The position numbers were made by a program, and so were the translations under genes. A stretch of DNA of 64,000 bases from Phaeotremella fagi (Eukaryota; Basidiomycota; Tremellomycetes; Tremellales; Phaeotremellaceae), in assembly GCA_001599715.1 (NCBI GenBank), contig BCHU01000012.1, positions 124,001 to 188,000 of the forward strand. The letters run 5' to 3'. The notes beneath the pieces are model-generated. The model was not told the origin of the DNA, did no database searches, and was given only the letters and a program-made list of their open reading frames with translations. Below are positions 21,161 to 36,980 of the stretch, piece by piece. The first letter of the stretch is position 1, and each line of letters starts with the position of its first letter.

Positions 21161-23735
21161 ATGTCAACAGATCGAATATCAATATCAGACTTGAGTATAC
21201 ATCTCACCAACGGCTTAGGACCTTCAGCCTTCAATCTAAATCCACCACCACCATGTCCAATCTCCCTAACTCTCTCCATAGACCTCAACCAATCCGTAAT
21301 ACCACATTGTGTTACCAACGACTCGATGCCCTCACTAGGAATAAACTATTCCTCAGTCTCCAAAGAAATCTATAAAACCCTATCTTCAACCACTTTCACC
21401 ACTCCTATCACCCTCCTCCAAAAAGTTGGGGAGATAGTGTACAATGGTGAACACGGAGGTGGGAATTGCGTGGATAATCTCAGTATAGAATTGGAATTGA
21501 CTAGAGCTTTGTTACATGTTGAAACTTGTTATTATGTCGCTTCCTTTTCTGGATCAGGGATGGGAAGCGGGATGGGTGGGGTGAGATTTGGGTTCAAAGG
21601 GATGAAAACGGAATGTATCGTTGGTTTACATCCTCATGAGAAAATTTTGAAACAGAGGGTTGAATTGGATGTTGATATTTGGGGGTTGGAGAGTTTGGTG
21701 AAAGATGGGAAGTGGGATCATAAAGTTTTCAGTGAAGTTGCTTACGATGTGAGTGGATCTTTTAATGTGATATGTATATGTATTGATTGTATTTATCCAG
21801 TACCTATCGAATTCATCTTTCGGGACCATCGAAGCTTTAGCTGATACACTAGCTTATCAACTCTTATTCCATTCTCCATTATATTCACCATCGTCTTCTT
21901 CGCCTAATCCAGGAATTCATTTGACTATCAGGAAACCTTCAGCGATACCTTTCGGTGTACCCAGTGTATCTGTTCGTCGATATTTGACAGATTACGCAGC
22001 GAGAGAAATGCAGCAACAACAATTGAACGTTAACATTCGACCTAATCTATCGGATTGTCAAACAGTGTATAGAGACGGTGAACTCCAACCTGTTCTTGTT
22101 GATTCTATTGGAATTTCATCAAAAACTCTCATGATGGATATCGATTCTGTACCACCGAAAAGTCTTCCTTCGACTTCGACTTTGACCACGGCGACGACGA
22201 CTAAACCAAGAATTTTTATCGCGCTGGGATCGAATATCGGGGATAGGATTGATCACATCAAGAAAGCTGTCAAGAGTTTACAGATCTCGGGATGTAGGTT
22301 GGTAGAGTGTAGTCGATTGTATGAGAGTGAGCCCATGTACGTGGAAGATCAGGATAGGTTTATCAACGGAGTTATCGAGGTAGGTCCTGCTCATTTTTCA
22401 TAGATTGTATCTAACGTATATATCTTTTAGATATCGACGAATCTATCTCCAATTGATTTATTACGTTTATTGAAGAAAACTGAACGGGCTGTTGGACGGA
22501 CCAAAACTTTCACTAACGGACCTAGGGTTATTGATTTGGATTTGGTGTTTTATGGGGATCAGTTGGTTAAGATTGGTGCTCCGGGTGATGGGGAGGATGA
22601 AGATGGTGTTGGATGGCTTGAATGTCCTCATGCTAGTCTGGTTGAGAGGGAGTTTGTCCTAAGACCACTAGCTGAGTGAGTTTGATTTTGACTATTACCG
22701 TCGAATTCAGCTGATATGATCCCCAGTATCGCACCAAACTTCATCCATCCATCGTTATCCATCTCCATCTCCAATCTTCTATCGAATCTACCCCAAACCA
22801 CCCCACCTCAATTGTCACCCATCATCCCCTTCCCCTCGCCAGCACTTCCTATCAGACTCAATCAACCCTCCACACCACACATCATGGCTATCTTCAACGC
22901 TACCCCCGATTCCTTCTCCGACGGTTCAGAAAACCGTGCGACCCCTTCAAGAGCTCTGGAGGAATTCAGAAACCTAATCAATATACCTGAGCAACCTTCG
23001 ATAGTCGATATAGGCGGTATGTCGACTCGTCCGAATTCTTTACCTTGCACAGAACAAGAGGAGATGGGTAGGGTGATCCCGTTGATCTCATTGATTCGAT
23101 CAGCACCTGATGATATCAATCAATCGAAACGTTTACCGTTGAGTGTTGATACCTATCGTGCGGCTGTTGCTAGGAAGGCAGTAGAACTGGGTGTGAGTTG
23201 TATCAACGACGTGAGGGGTGGTAGAGAGAACGGGATGTTGGATGTCATGGTAGAAGCTGATTTACCGGTTATACTTATGCATTCAAGAGGTGATTCGGTT
23301 ACCATGACCACACCCGAGATTCAAGATTATTCATCACTAGGTGGAGTGGTCAACGGAGTCCGAAAAGAATTAGAAGATATCGTAGAAAAAGCTTTGGAGG
23401 CTGGTGTCAAAAGATGGAATATCATCATCGATCCCGGGATTGGATTTGGGAAATCCCAAAACGATAATTTGGTTCTACTGAAGAATCTGAATTTGATGAG
23501 AGAGGGGAGTGAGGTGTTAGCTGGACTACCTATTTTAGTTGGTGCGAGTCGAAAGGGGTTTGTTGGGAAGATTATTGGGAGGGGTGAAAAGGAGGAGGCT
23601 GTTTTACGTGGGTTCGGGGATGCGACGATTAATTCGATTTGTACTTTTAGTGGGGTCGTTGATGTTTTACGAGTTCATGATCCTAGAGCTGGGTTGGAGA
23701 GTGTTAAGATGGCTGCGGCTGTTAGGGATGTTTAG
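21161..23735 (+). CDS. FOL1: Trifunctional folate enzyme: dihydroneopterin aldolase, HPPK, dihydropteroate synthase
   Basis: ATG 21161 (MSTDRISISDLS) to stop 23735, about 800 residues, three short introns. Domain order is as in fungal Fol1. The aldolase domain comes first, in two tandem copies (GGNCVDNLSIELELT; then GLHPHEKILKQRVELDV and FGTIEALADTLA). HPPK follows with IALGSNIGDR, RLYESEPMYVEDQDRFINGV and GPRVIDLDLVFYG. Dihydropteroate synthase comes last with IFNATPDSFSDG, DIGGMSTRPNS, LSVDTYRAAVA, INDVRGG, VILMHSRGD, IIDPGIGFGKS, VGASRKGFVGKI and GFGDATINSI. The last domain is the target of sulfonamides. The enzyme converts dihydroneopterin to dihydropteroate for folate synthesis. It shares its convergent 3' end with the asparaginase gene 100 bases away. 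Confidence 0.96.
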
Positions 23736-23838
23736 TTGGATTTATATTGTTTTTGATGCATTTGATGATTTACCCATGTATTCATGTGATTGGTACGGTA
23801 CTGAAACAATTATAATTCTAGATATCTTCACTTCCCAC

Positions 23839-25340
23839 TTAAAGTTCCCCCCTTGACATCTCACCGACTAACGGAGTTTCAAACAATTTCTGTCTCTCTT
23901 TGAAAGTTAGATCAGTTCTTGATACTAACCAAACGAGCTTGGCGAAAGCGGCTTCATGAGTCATGTCGTATCCAGGACAAACGCCTATCCCAAGTGGTCT
24001 AGGTCAGCAGAATTCATCAAAGACACAGAAACAAACTCACCGATACTGATCAACTTCCTACCCTGCGTATAAAGAGGATAGATATTAGGTATAGGACATT
24101 GACTAATGACCACCACCAAGATCTCTTTTCTCACAGCTTCCTCCAAAGAAACTAGTATACCTGATTTATCTGAGATAGGTAGATTACCTGAACCGAAGGC
24201 TGATAGGATTACGGCTTTGCAGGTTGGCATGGCGTTTATCTGGGCTGATAACATTTTACCTGTTATTCCGGGATAGATCGCACAGGAGAGTACTGTTGGA
24301 TCGGTTTGGAGGGTTGTTATTGGGGTATGACGGGAGTTGGAACGAGGTGGGAGATTGGGTCGGGCAGCTGGAGAAGTGGTCTTTTCTTTAGACTCAGGTT
24401 TGGTTGTTGATGAGGCTGGACTTACTGATTTTGACGTTTAGATTGATGATAGGTGGATAACAGGGTGATGAAAATGCTTCAAGAAGATTTGGTGATATTT
24501 TCGTAGCCCTTGCGAAAAGTATCAGCATAATTCAAGCTTCATTTTGATGACAGGGACTTACCGACTACCATGTAAAACCTGATGATGGAAGACGACACCG
24601 ACTCCTGAATATGGTAGTACTCCAGCAACTAGTAATGATTCTAGGATATTATCCCATCCATCAGATCTAGGTTGGCTCAAAGGTATCTGTGAAGCAAAGT
24701 AATTGGCGGGTGTTATCTATTGGAAATGATAGACTTACTTGGGCTCCAGTGATTACGATTGGTTTTCCTGAATCTGCGAATAGGTAGGTCAAGATACTTG
24801 CCGTGTAGGCCTGAAATGAGAGGTTAACGTGTCTCTTCTCAAACATTTGATCTCTTACCAAAGTATCTGTTCCAGAGAGTACAATGAATCCATCATATTC
24901 GTCCCAATGAGAATCTAACAATCCAGCGATAACGTTCCAGTCTAAAATATGTCAGCTCAGCTTCAGATAAAAACACAGGAATGAAGACCCACCCGCAGGA
25001 GTCATCTCGGAACTATCCATATGATTCTCCAAATCCAAAATATCATATCGAACGAAACTGCCTTCATCGTTTAAGACGGGAGTAACCAATTCTGGATAAA
25101 GTGTGTTGTTACCTATCGATTTAGTGTGAATTTCTTCCAAGATTTTCTCAGATGAGATATTTGACAGTTGGGGATGTTGACGGATTCTTCTGTAGAAAGC
25201 TGAGTTTCTGAGCTGAGCGTGGGGGGTTAGTTGAATTGAAATAGGATGGGAGTGGGACTTACCGGCATGTATCCTTCGGGAGTGGGTTCTGAGGCTATGG
25301 TGCCTCCTGTACCAAGAACTAGGACTCTTGAAGATGACAT
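23839..25340 (-). CDS. L-asparaginase, type I (cytosolic)
   Basis: ATG 25338-25340 (MSSSRVLVLGTGGTIAS) to TAA 23839-23841, about 390 residues with several introns. The catalytic threonine motif LGTGGTIAS is at the N-terminus. The second motif reads IVLSGTDTL, followed by KPIVITGAQIPLSQPRSDGWDN and HGSRATKISPN. The C-terminal part (CKAVILSAFGSGNLP, VVISQCP) completes the asparaginase/glutaminase fold. There is no signal peptide, so it is likely intracellular. The middle contains a Ser/Pro/Lys-rich linker (KTTSPAARPNLPP) next to a short intron with donor GTAAGTCC. The usual HGTDT of the second motif is SGTDT here. It hydrolyses asparagine to aspartate and ammonia. Confidence 0.9.
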
Positions 25341-26216
25341 TGTGAGTTGTTAATTAGATGCTGATGGATGATAAGAAGTGATTATAGTGTTGGTATAGCT
25401 GAGTTCACGAAGGAAGGACAACGACTATCATGTGATGAAGGTGAAGAAGGAGGGATATATACACAAGTCGGAAAGGGAAATTGTATATTACGAACAGATC
25501 GTGACCGTTTGGACCTGCTTCTCGAAGATGTGCTTTCGTTTTTAGATGAAAATGAACGAAAAATGGACAGGTTTGGAATTGCTAATCTAATCTAATCTTT
25601 GCGAAAAATTTGTTGACAACTTTCAGGTGGCGATTTGTCAAGTGGCAAAATGATTAAATACATACTTTCCTGTTGCCCTCTCCGGTGACATTTGTCGTAT
25701 TACCAGTCCTTGCCAGCCGTTGACATCCTCTAGCACCAATGATAAATATGTAGTCTGATCATTACTGGAACTCTTTCTCAAAAATTTCTTCCTATTCACT
25801 TTTTTCTTGCTGCAGGAAAGGAGAAAAGGCTGCAGTGATCGAAAGGTCGCCCGACTTTGTTTTTGTAACTGATTGATAGGTTAATCACTCTAGATAGGAG
25901 ATCTCTTTTCGAATGTATGTAAGTGAACACATTGTTGCTTTCTTCAAATGTTAGCATACAGGTATGACACTTGAGTTTTGATGATGAAACGAATTTATCC
26001 ATTAGCTGTTCAAAGGAAAGCTCCCGCTCAAGCAGGAAATATTTGAGTAACCTTTCGTGAAGCGCATACCTTTGCGTTGTTTCGGGATTGAAACAGGTCA
26101 GAAATATGAAGATTGGAAGGAACAGACGTTGTTTAAATATCTGAATTTTAGGATTTATAACGATGAACCCCCCTCCTCTTAACTTACTGTACAACACACT
26201 ATAGTTTACATACAGT
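25341..26216. other. Divergent spacer with no supported gene
   Basis: The region lies between the start of asparaginase (-) and the start of the first histidine-phosphatase gene (+). Open frames 25368-25595 (+) and 25796-26197 (-) are unspliced, lack good starts and resemble nothing known. Both promoters must lie here. Confidence 0.45.
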
Positions 26217-27707
26217 ATGAGATTTCATCGATCAAAGACGTCAACAGCATACGGCTCTTCAAAGAATTGCACCAGTTCTTCGGTTAACTACACCTCCTCC
26301 ACTTCTTATTGGCCAAAAAAACTTGTCTTCTTATCCAGACACGCGTTTGGTGAACACAAGTAAGTTATCGTTAATGCCATGATAAAAAATTGTGCCGTAC
26401 TGAATAAACACCGTATGCGCAGTGCTCAACACGATCCCAGTAGTGAGTTTATTTGTACTCAATCATGATACTCTAGCACTGGTCCTTTGTTTTCACTCGC
26501 TAACAAAAACTCAGTCATCAATCCAAGCCTTACCGAAAGTGGAATTGACGATTGTAGGAGAGTTGATAAATTCACTGAGAACAGTGTACAAAAAGATTTA
26601 GAAGTGGTTTTCTATTCGCCGGTGAGTCAAAGTCGTCTTGAGCAAATACACATACAAAGACAGTAAACCCAACTCAATTCATGATACAGTGTACAAGAAC
26701 CATGCAAACCACCTACGAGAGTTTCCCTGTTGCTCGAAGTCGAGTTCCATCTTACGCTCATCCAGGTGCCAGGGAAATATCCGGGTGAGTCAGGCGTACA
26801 GTACAAGACTCAAAAGAAACTGTAAAGACTTTAAAAAGCTGAAACCGTAAATGTTTAGACTCCCCTGTAATAAACCGCTTCCCAAAAAGGAATTGTCTCG
26901 TCAAATCAGTTCATTGTACCCAGACGCTACCCAGAGATTCGAATACTTAGATCGTAGCTATGCAAGCGATCGCGAGAACCGTAAATACAACGACAAATAT
27001 TACCAGTACGGTCGTGAGAAAGCTCAAGAATTTCGAGAATTTCTTTTAAGGAAACAAGAAACAAACATCGGCGGTAAGTGGAATCTTTGTTTTGTTGTTA
27101 TCAAGACACTTATTTGAATTTTTCACTTCAGTTGTCGGTCATTGTGGACTTGCATACCTAGCTCATGATTGTGGTGTAGACGTAAGGGAATTTTCGTCGT
27201 TTGTTTGATGATAAAAAAGAAAGAATGACCGTGTCGCTGCAGGACTTCTTACCTTCCGAAAGACGAGTTTATGAGATGACGTGTGATGACCCGGAAGGAA
27301 GAGGTATGAATATAGATATGACAGATGTGTCAGCTCAATATTGGGCTTCTCAAAATCCACCCACACATTTTCGTGATCTCAAACTCCAGAGGGGTGGTCC
27401 CCCTCTCGATCCATCAGAGGATATCCTTCAGTCGTCGTGGGGTGGGACTGGTGATACAATTGATGCGGGTGGGACAAGTGTTACAGGTGATGCAGGTGCT
27501 ACGGGTGATACAAGTGCTACGGATAATACAGGTGATACAAGTGATACAGGTGACAATCAAACGAGTATTGTCTCATCTACGAGTAAACATCACTACGATA
27601 CATCGAACGGGAGTAAAAAGGTTAGTAGCCGATTTTCAGAGAGCTCAATGGGTAGTTATCTCAGTAGAATTGAGGATATGATTACCAGCCGAAGAAAGAG
27701 GCATTAG
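26217..27707 (+). CDS. Histidine phosphatase (phosphoglycerate-mutase-like) family, paralogue A
   Basis: ATG 26217 (MRFHRSKTSTAYG). Spliced exons join in frame through donors at 26360 (GTAAGT), about 26440 (GTAGTGAG), 26621 (GTGAGT), 26784, 27073 and 27181, ending at TAG 27705-27707. The catalytic histidine motif is LSRHAFGEHNAQHD. Other family landmarks are TESGIDDCRRVDKF, YSP followed by TRTMQTTYESFP, HPGAREISG and the second histidine in VVGHCGLAYL. The domain ends near VYEMTCDDPEGRG. The C-terminal tail carries short Gly-Asp-Thr/Ala-Thr repeats (about 27440-27555) and a basic end (SRRKRH). The substrate is unknown; these fungal proteins are usually phosphatases rather than glycolytic mutases. 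Tandem neighbour of paralogue B. Confidence 0.85.
27440..27555 (+). repeat. Minisatellite coding for Gly-Asp-Thr repeats
   Basis: Variants of the 9- to 12-base unit GGTGATACAAGT or GGTGATGCAGGT are repeated about ten times. They encode GDT/GAT/SDT repeats in the tail of the overlapping phosphatase gene. Paralogue B lacks this stretch. Confidence 0.8.
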
Positions 27708-28040
27708 GCTTTAGTTTTTCTAGTAGTTGGTGACGATGTACAGTGAACGATTTTTATAGATGGACATTGCAAAAGATCCCATGGATCGCTAAGTAGAACT
27801 GAGTGCGTCGTGAACCAAACATTGACTAAAAGTTCGCAGTGGGATCATAAGCGCCTAAACCGAAATCATTGGTCTTCTTGGATATACAATATCACTCTTT
27901 TGATTTGAAATTCCCTTTGTTTTGCTGAGTTCAAAGTTTTACTTTTCAGTAATAGAATAGAGAGGGAGAAATAGTTTCTTCCCTCTATATTCATTATTCA
28001 CTTCCTGACCAACACCATCAATAAATATCCAACAAACGAA
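27708..28040. other. Spacer between the two phosphatase paralogues
   Basis: 3' region of paralogue A and promoter/leader of paralogue B. No ORF or repeat of note. Confidence 0.45.
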
Positions 28041-29234
28041 ATGTCAACAAATACCAACACTCACTCGGAGACTATGGCAACATCCTCATCCCCATGGCCA
28101 ACAAAACGCTTGTTTATGACTAGACACGCAATGGGGGAGCATATGTGAGTAAAGTTTTGTCCAGAAGCTAAGCTATCCTCTTTTTGCAGAGCCCAACAAA
28201 ATTATACCCGTGAGTAATTCTGGTTTTCTTCGATGAATTGTTTGGATCTGAATCTCGGTTTTTCTCAGTTTTCGATCCTTTCCTCACCGAAGGTGGTCTT
28301 CAAGATTGTAGACGAGTAGATAAATTCACTCAAGACAATGTACAAAAAGATACTGAGCTGATTGTTACTTCACCAGTTAAGTAATATTCATGAATTTCTC
28401 GTTAACTCGATTGATTAGAATATACGAAATATCCAAACAGCTCTCACTAGCTTTTCGACTGCTCGAAATCGAGTTCCTATAATTGTTCATCCTGATTTAA
28501 GAGAAGAGACCATGTGAGTGATGATTTATCTTTGGGTTTGAGTCTCTGCACTCTTGTTGACAAAAATATAGAAAACGATGTAACATCCCTCGATTCCCAT
28601 TGAAGAAATTAACTCGTACAGTGGAAAAGTTTAACAAAGATTCTTCGATGGTGAATGACGAATTTTTAAGCGATGATTACGCTACTCAAGACAAGAGTTA
28701 TCAACAGATCGTCAATGTAATTGATAGAAATCGTAGAATGAGAGAATGGCTTTTGAAGAGATCGGAGACGAATATTACAGGTGAGTTGATTTAGGAGATA
28801 CGATCAATTCAATGGTGATTATTAAAACAAATATGGTGTTAGTTGTTGGTCATTGTGGTTCACTAAAACATCTGGTCGGGGATACCAAATTCATGCTTGA
28901 ACCTGTAAGTCTTTGTTTTTCAACTTTATCACTATGATCCTCCATCGGTAAAACGCAATTGAAACTTTGGTGATAGGTATGGGAACCATCCGATATAAGA
29001 GTCTACGAGATGACCTGCGATGATCCAGAAGGTCGAGGTGAGAATATAGTGATGAAAGATGTGTCCGACGAATATTGGGCTTCTCAAGATCCACCAACTC
29101 ATTTTAGGGATTTACGACTTGAAAGACTAGGTCCTCCTATCGACTCAGAGTTTGAGTCTCACGAGTCGACCGAAGGTGGAGGTCGAAGTCTTTTGTCGAG
29201 ATTCACTGAGCGGTTTTTGAGATTTGTGAAGTGA
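28041..29234 (+). CDS. Histidine phosphatase (phosphoglycerate-mutase-like) family, paralogue B
   Basis: ATG 28041 (MSTNTNTHSETMATS) to TGA 29234, with introns at positions equivalent to paralogue A. Shared landmarks: MTRHAMGEH with the catalytic histidine, TEGGLQDCRRVDKFTQ, TSP followed by NIRNIQTALTSF, HPDLREET, VVGHCGSLKHL with the second histidine, and VYEMTCDDPEGRGEN near the end of the domain. The tail is shorter, without the Gly-Asp-Thr repeats, and ends basic and aromatic (SRFTERFLRFVK). The SP-x-x-R arginine is kept in both copies, and both keep catalytic histidines, so both may be active. Substrate unknown. Confidence 0.85.
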
Positions 29235-29590
29235 TTGAAGAATTTAGATTTTGGGTCTTTGTGTTCAATTGATCGTATGGAGGTTGGCTTTGCTTGGTTA
29301 CTGCTATAGAGGTTATATGCATCTTCGTCGAGTTACTTGTACTTGTACCAGCCAGCACTATCAACGTTGGGTGCCACATTGATATTACCGGGTATAAGAT
29401 CCTTTCACTGACCGCCTCACCGCTTAATCGGACCGAGTGTCATTGTATGGTGGTAGGGGGTAGGGGGGTGGTGATTTACAACTACAAAATATTAACAAAT
29501 TAACAAATTATCATTGATTTATATAACAGCAAATAGAGATATAGAGACACTATACACAGAACAGCATATCACAAACACACATAAAGAGAA
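29235..29590. other. Spacer and leader of the aminotransferase gene
   Basis: The right half (about 29480-29590) is A/T-rich and free of ATG, as expected of a leader. The ORF at 29294-29503 is not supported. Confidence 0.5.
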
Positions 29591-31705
29591 ATGAGTAAGT
29601 AGCGTCATTAATCCAAGCTCAAATCCCTTCGTCGTCAACCAACCCTTCTCCAACTAACCCCCCTCCCAACCCACAGGCTTCACAAATTTCTGGTCAGAGG
29701 TTCCACAGGGGTGAGTGGGCTATCTGAGCAGATGATCTGTCTCTGAGAGTGCGAATCACTAACGACCACCCATTGTAGTCCCGCCGATCCAATTCTTGGT
29801 ATGTCCTTTTGTCAATGACGAATGTCGTCTTACCAATCCTACTAGGTGTCACCGACGCATTCAAGAAGGACACTTCGAAGACTAAGATCAATCTGGGTGT
29901 TGGTACGTTCCAAATACCCTGATTAATCACCCACTAATCATCCGTTCTAACCTCCCTTTGTTCTTGACAACAGGTGCCTACGTGAGCTACCACTCCATCA
30001 TTGAACCCCAGACAGCTCACACAACAATAGCGAGACGAAGATGGGAAACCCTACGTTCTTGATTCAGTCAACAAAGCTGAAGATCTTTTACATCAACGTC
30101 GACTCGATAAAGAATATTTACCGATTACGGTGAGCTACAACGTCCTTGGTTTGGGAACTATCCAGCTGACATCTCATAGGGAGCAGCGGATTTCACTACT
30201 CTAGCCTCTGAACTGGCTTATGGAAAAGATTCAAAACCATTAAAAGAGGGTCGGGTGGGTATCCCCCCTCCTAAACCTCCATGCATGAATTAACATCACT
30301 CTAACATAGATCGCCGTCGCTCAATCAATCTCAGGAACTGGAGCTCTCTGCATCGCGTTCGGTTTCCTCGCTAAATACTATACAGGATCTAAAAAAGTTT
30401 ATCTACCTGATCCAACTTGGGGTAATCATTTACCTTTGGTTGAAAGAGTTGGATTGGAGATTGTAAGATATAGATATTTTGACAAGAAGACTATTGGATT
30501 GGATTTTGAGGGGATGAAAGAGGATATTGAGGTGGGTTTGGCGTGTTTCAGTGTTTCATACTGTTACTAATCCTGGTTTGTTTTTAGAAAGCTGAACCTG
30601 GATCTATCGTGGGTTACACTAGAGTTGATTTTATATCACCCATTTACAGTTCTTAGATTTTACTTCACGCTTGCGCCCAAAACCCTACTGGTATCGATCC
30701 AACCCAGGCTCAATGGAAGGAAATAAGTGATCTCGTCAAAGCCAAGAAACATGTTCCTTTGTTCGATATGGTCAGTGGAAATGCTTACCATAATCGTTAA
30801 ATCAACTGACTCACTAACTTGCTCTTACAGGCTTACCAAGGTTTCGCTTCTGGTGATATCATTGGTGACGCTTTTGCCGTTAGATATTTCGTTGAGCAAG
30901 GTCATCAAATCCTTCTTTGTCAATCTTTCGCCAAGGTAGGTCATCTCATCTTTACACCTGGTCTATCCATTTCCTGACGTTGTCACAGAATCTCGGTCTT
31001 TACGCCGAACGTGCAGGTACTTTCTCAATGGTTCTTAGTTCACCTGAAGAGAAGGAGAGAGTTCTATCTCAATTAAAGAGAATCATTAGAGCTCTATACT
31101 CTAGTCCACCTATCCAGTGAGCTCATGAACCGTTCTTAGGAGGCTCTCGAGCTGACTCAAATGTTTTAGTGGTGCTCAACTCGTTGCTACGATATTAGGT
31201 ACACCTGAACTATACGAGTTATGGTATGTCGCCGTGATTTGGCGTTACTGATGAAACTCTAGGCTTAAGGAAGTTAAAAAAATGGCTGATAGAATTATAT
31301 CGATGAGAGCTAAATTGTATGATCTTCTTGTTAAGAATGGGACACCTGGTGAATGGGGTCATATCAAGTCACAAATTGGTAGGTGGCAGATGTTGAGTTG
31401 AATCCTACTAACGTTCATAGGAATGTTCTCGTTCACTGGTTGTGAGTATAAATGACAAGTGGTTTGGGCAAGACTGACACGACCACAGTGACTCCTGATC
31501 AAGTCACTGATTTAGCTGAATATGCTCATGTTTATATGACTAAGGATGGTAGAATATCAATGGCGGGACTTAATAACCATAACATTGAGGTGGGTGGTGT
31601 GCTATTGTGGTTGGTTGTACTAACTGGGTCTTGTTTACTTAGTACTTCGCTGAGAGTATGTCTAAAGCTGTTAAAGGCGAATTGAAGACCAAGTCTGCTT
31701 TGTAG
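29591..31705 (+). CDS. AAT2: Aspartate aminotransferase, probably cytosolic
   Basis: ATG 29591; the first exon codes for only one and a third codons and joins to give [21 protein letters not shown]. About 410 residues, stop TAG 31703-31705. Landmarks: [77 protein letters not shown], and the PLP lysine in [18 protein letters not shown]. The active-site arginine region ([14 protein letters not shown]) is near the end. There is no mitochondrial presequence and no canonical peroxisomal C-terminus (KSAL). It interconverts aspartate/2-oxoglutarate and oxaloacetate/glutamate. One intron has the less usual donor GTGGGT near 30608. Confidence 0.94.
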
Positions 31706-31825
31706 GGAGGGGGGAGTAGGGGTAGAGTGATGATAACATCAAGAGTCAGAGTGATACATATCTATTAAATGGGAGGAAGGACATGCATGTAAAGTACCGT
31801 ACCATCACCATTAACACCACCAGAG

Positions 31826-31891
31826 CGCGTTTCAAAGTCAACGCGTGTGCAGTCAGTCAGTCGCGTCTCTGCCACACTCCCCATTACGCGT
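31826..31891. promoter_or_regulatory. Cluster of MluI cell-cycle box-like sites upstream of MCM4
   Basis: Two perfect ACGCGT hexamers occur at 31841-31846 and 31886-31891, flanked by GCGCGT (31825-31830) and TCGCGT (31861-31866). All lie 80-150 bases upstream of the MCM4 ATG. ACGCGT is the binding core of MBF (Mbp1/Swi6-type) factors that drive G1/S genes in fungi. Confidence 0.65.
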
Positions 31892-31972
31892 CTTAACCTG
31901 ATTCTTCAACGTTCATCTCATCTCTTCTTCTCTATCTTTTACTTTTACTCTCATCCATACACCATCCCCACA

Positions 31973-35404
<3,432 letters not shown>

Positions 35405-35607
35405 GGTGGGATGGGTTGGGGATTGGGTTTGAGATTGGGTTTTTGATATGTTTTCGTTTTTGATCTTTGCTTTGAGATAATTGTTTGTTTTGGTTACCTT
35501 CTTTAGATACGGATAGGATCTCGTTTTGCTGTCTATTTATGATATCTCGTAAACACAATCCACTCTTATTTGGTAATCTACCTCTCGACCTAAAACCAAG
35601 ATATCAC

Positions 35608-36776
35608 CTATTCCGCCTTTCGACCTCTTCCACCACCTCCCATAAACTCTTAATCACACTGACACCATCCAGAACTTCATCTTGAACTCTCACCGCACCA
35701 TCTGACCAATCACCTTGACGTCTTATTAATCTCCCTTCGATACCTGATCTCAAGGCTCCGTTGTAATCACTACCTGTCTTCAGCTAAGTCTTCAAGAGGG
35801 AGGGTGGGAGGTGGGACATACGCTTCCAATTCATCTCCTATCATCAAAACCCCTTCTTCTAGACTTGTTTGACAATTTTGAATAGAAGCTTGGAATATCT
35901 TGGAGGAGGGTTTGGAGGATTCAACATCCCAAGACAGGGTTGGTGGGTAACTCAATTTATTTAATATTTTCAATGAATCTAGGGTTTTCACTTGATCGGT
36001 TCTTTGTTAGATTTGATATTTGGTGAGGTGAGTGAAGGGGACTTACGGATCCTTGGATCTGCGTTTGAGATGATTGAAATTTTGATACCGAGGGAGTTGA
36101 GTTTATCAACTATGTTTTCTAAGGTTTAATATACAGATATTTGATGTGGGGGGACATACGACAGTCTAACGTCTCGTCGAAACATCTATATCCATGATCA
36201 CTCTCGAAACGGGTTAACAAAGCCGGACCTAGGATTCTCATCTTTTCATCTAACCCTGTTTTCCTTATCTTTCAACATACGACTCTGTAAGAAGAGAAGA
36301 AGAGAGGATGACGTACCGACGTCCTGAGCTCCGGCTTTTATCATACATTCTCGAATTAGTTTTAACCACCATTCTTCGGGGTTTAGGGGTGGATGAGAGT
36401 GTTTACCGTAGAGAGGATAGGTTTGGTTTATTGCTTTAAACGCTATGGATCCATCGGTAAGATTGTGCTTCCTGGTGATAGATAGGACTTACCTGACTTG
36501 AATCCTTGTCTCACTGAATTTGGGGTTATATTCTCCAAACCTGCTTTGATGCCTTCTTCTGCGTATCTACAAGGTTTGTCAGCTAGTGGTTCTGCGAGGA
36601 AGAATACTCAAGCTGACTTACTGCTCGTGAATCGGTATTCTCGGTGTTACCAGGGTATCTGGGATTGATGTTAGTTGATTACCAAGGCAAACCTGCGACT
36701 AACCGAACACGTCGAAGAGAACCAATTTTATTGGGGGTTGCGATTTCGTTGACATTGTTCTTCTTATTATGTTCAT
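35608..36776 (-). CDS. HAD-like hydrolase, HDHD3 type
   Basis: ATG 36774-36776 (MNIIRRTMSTKS; a second Met seven codons on is an alternative start), stop TAG 35608-35610, about 290 residues and several introns. The catalytic motif I is LVLFDVFDTL, with the nucleophile and acid/base aspartates. The cap region reads PRIPIHEQY and EEWWLKLIRECM. Motif II is the ISIISNADPRI stretch, and motif III/IV sit around KPSSKIFQAS and MIGDELEADYNGALRSG. This pattern resembles the HDHD3 subgroup of haloacid-dehalogenase phosphatases. The substrate is unknown. Its start is 211 bases from the divergent GCN2 start. Confidence 0.8.
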
Positions 36777-36980
36777 GTTAGTCTGGGAAGGATAATACAA
36801 GTAAGAAAGAAGAAGAGAAAAGAAGAGATAGATCCAAGAAGGTGGTCATTTATAGTGGAGGTTCTTCGAAGGATATGATTACGTAATTTACTATGATGTT
36901 ATTATCACCATTTACCCAGATAGCTATCTATCCTAACCCAACCAACTCTTACATTACTCTTATCAACTAATTACCCACAA

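Noticed and set aside
25796..26197. Minus-strand ORF of 133 codons
   Set aside because: No ATG near its start, no splice partners, and it occupies the promoter side of the first histidine-phosphatase gene.
23839..31705. Asparaginase and aspartate aminotransferase as a nitrogen gene cluster
   Set aside because: The genes are separated by two phosphatase paralogues and are on opposite strands; proximity is likely chance in such a compact genome.
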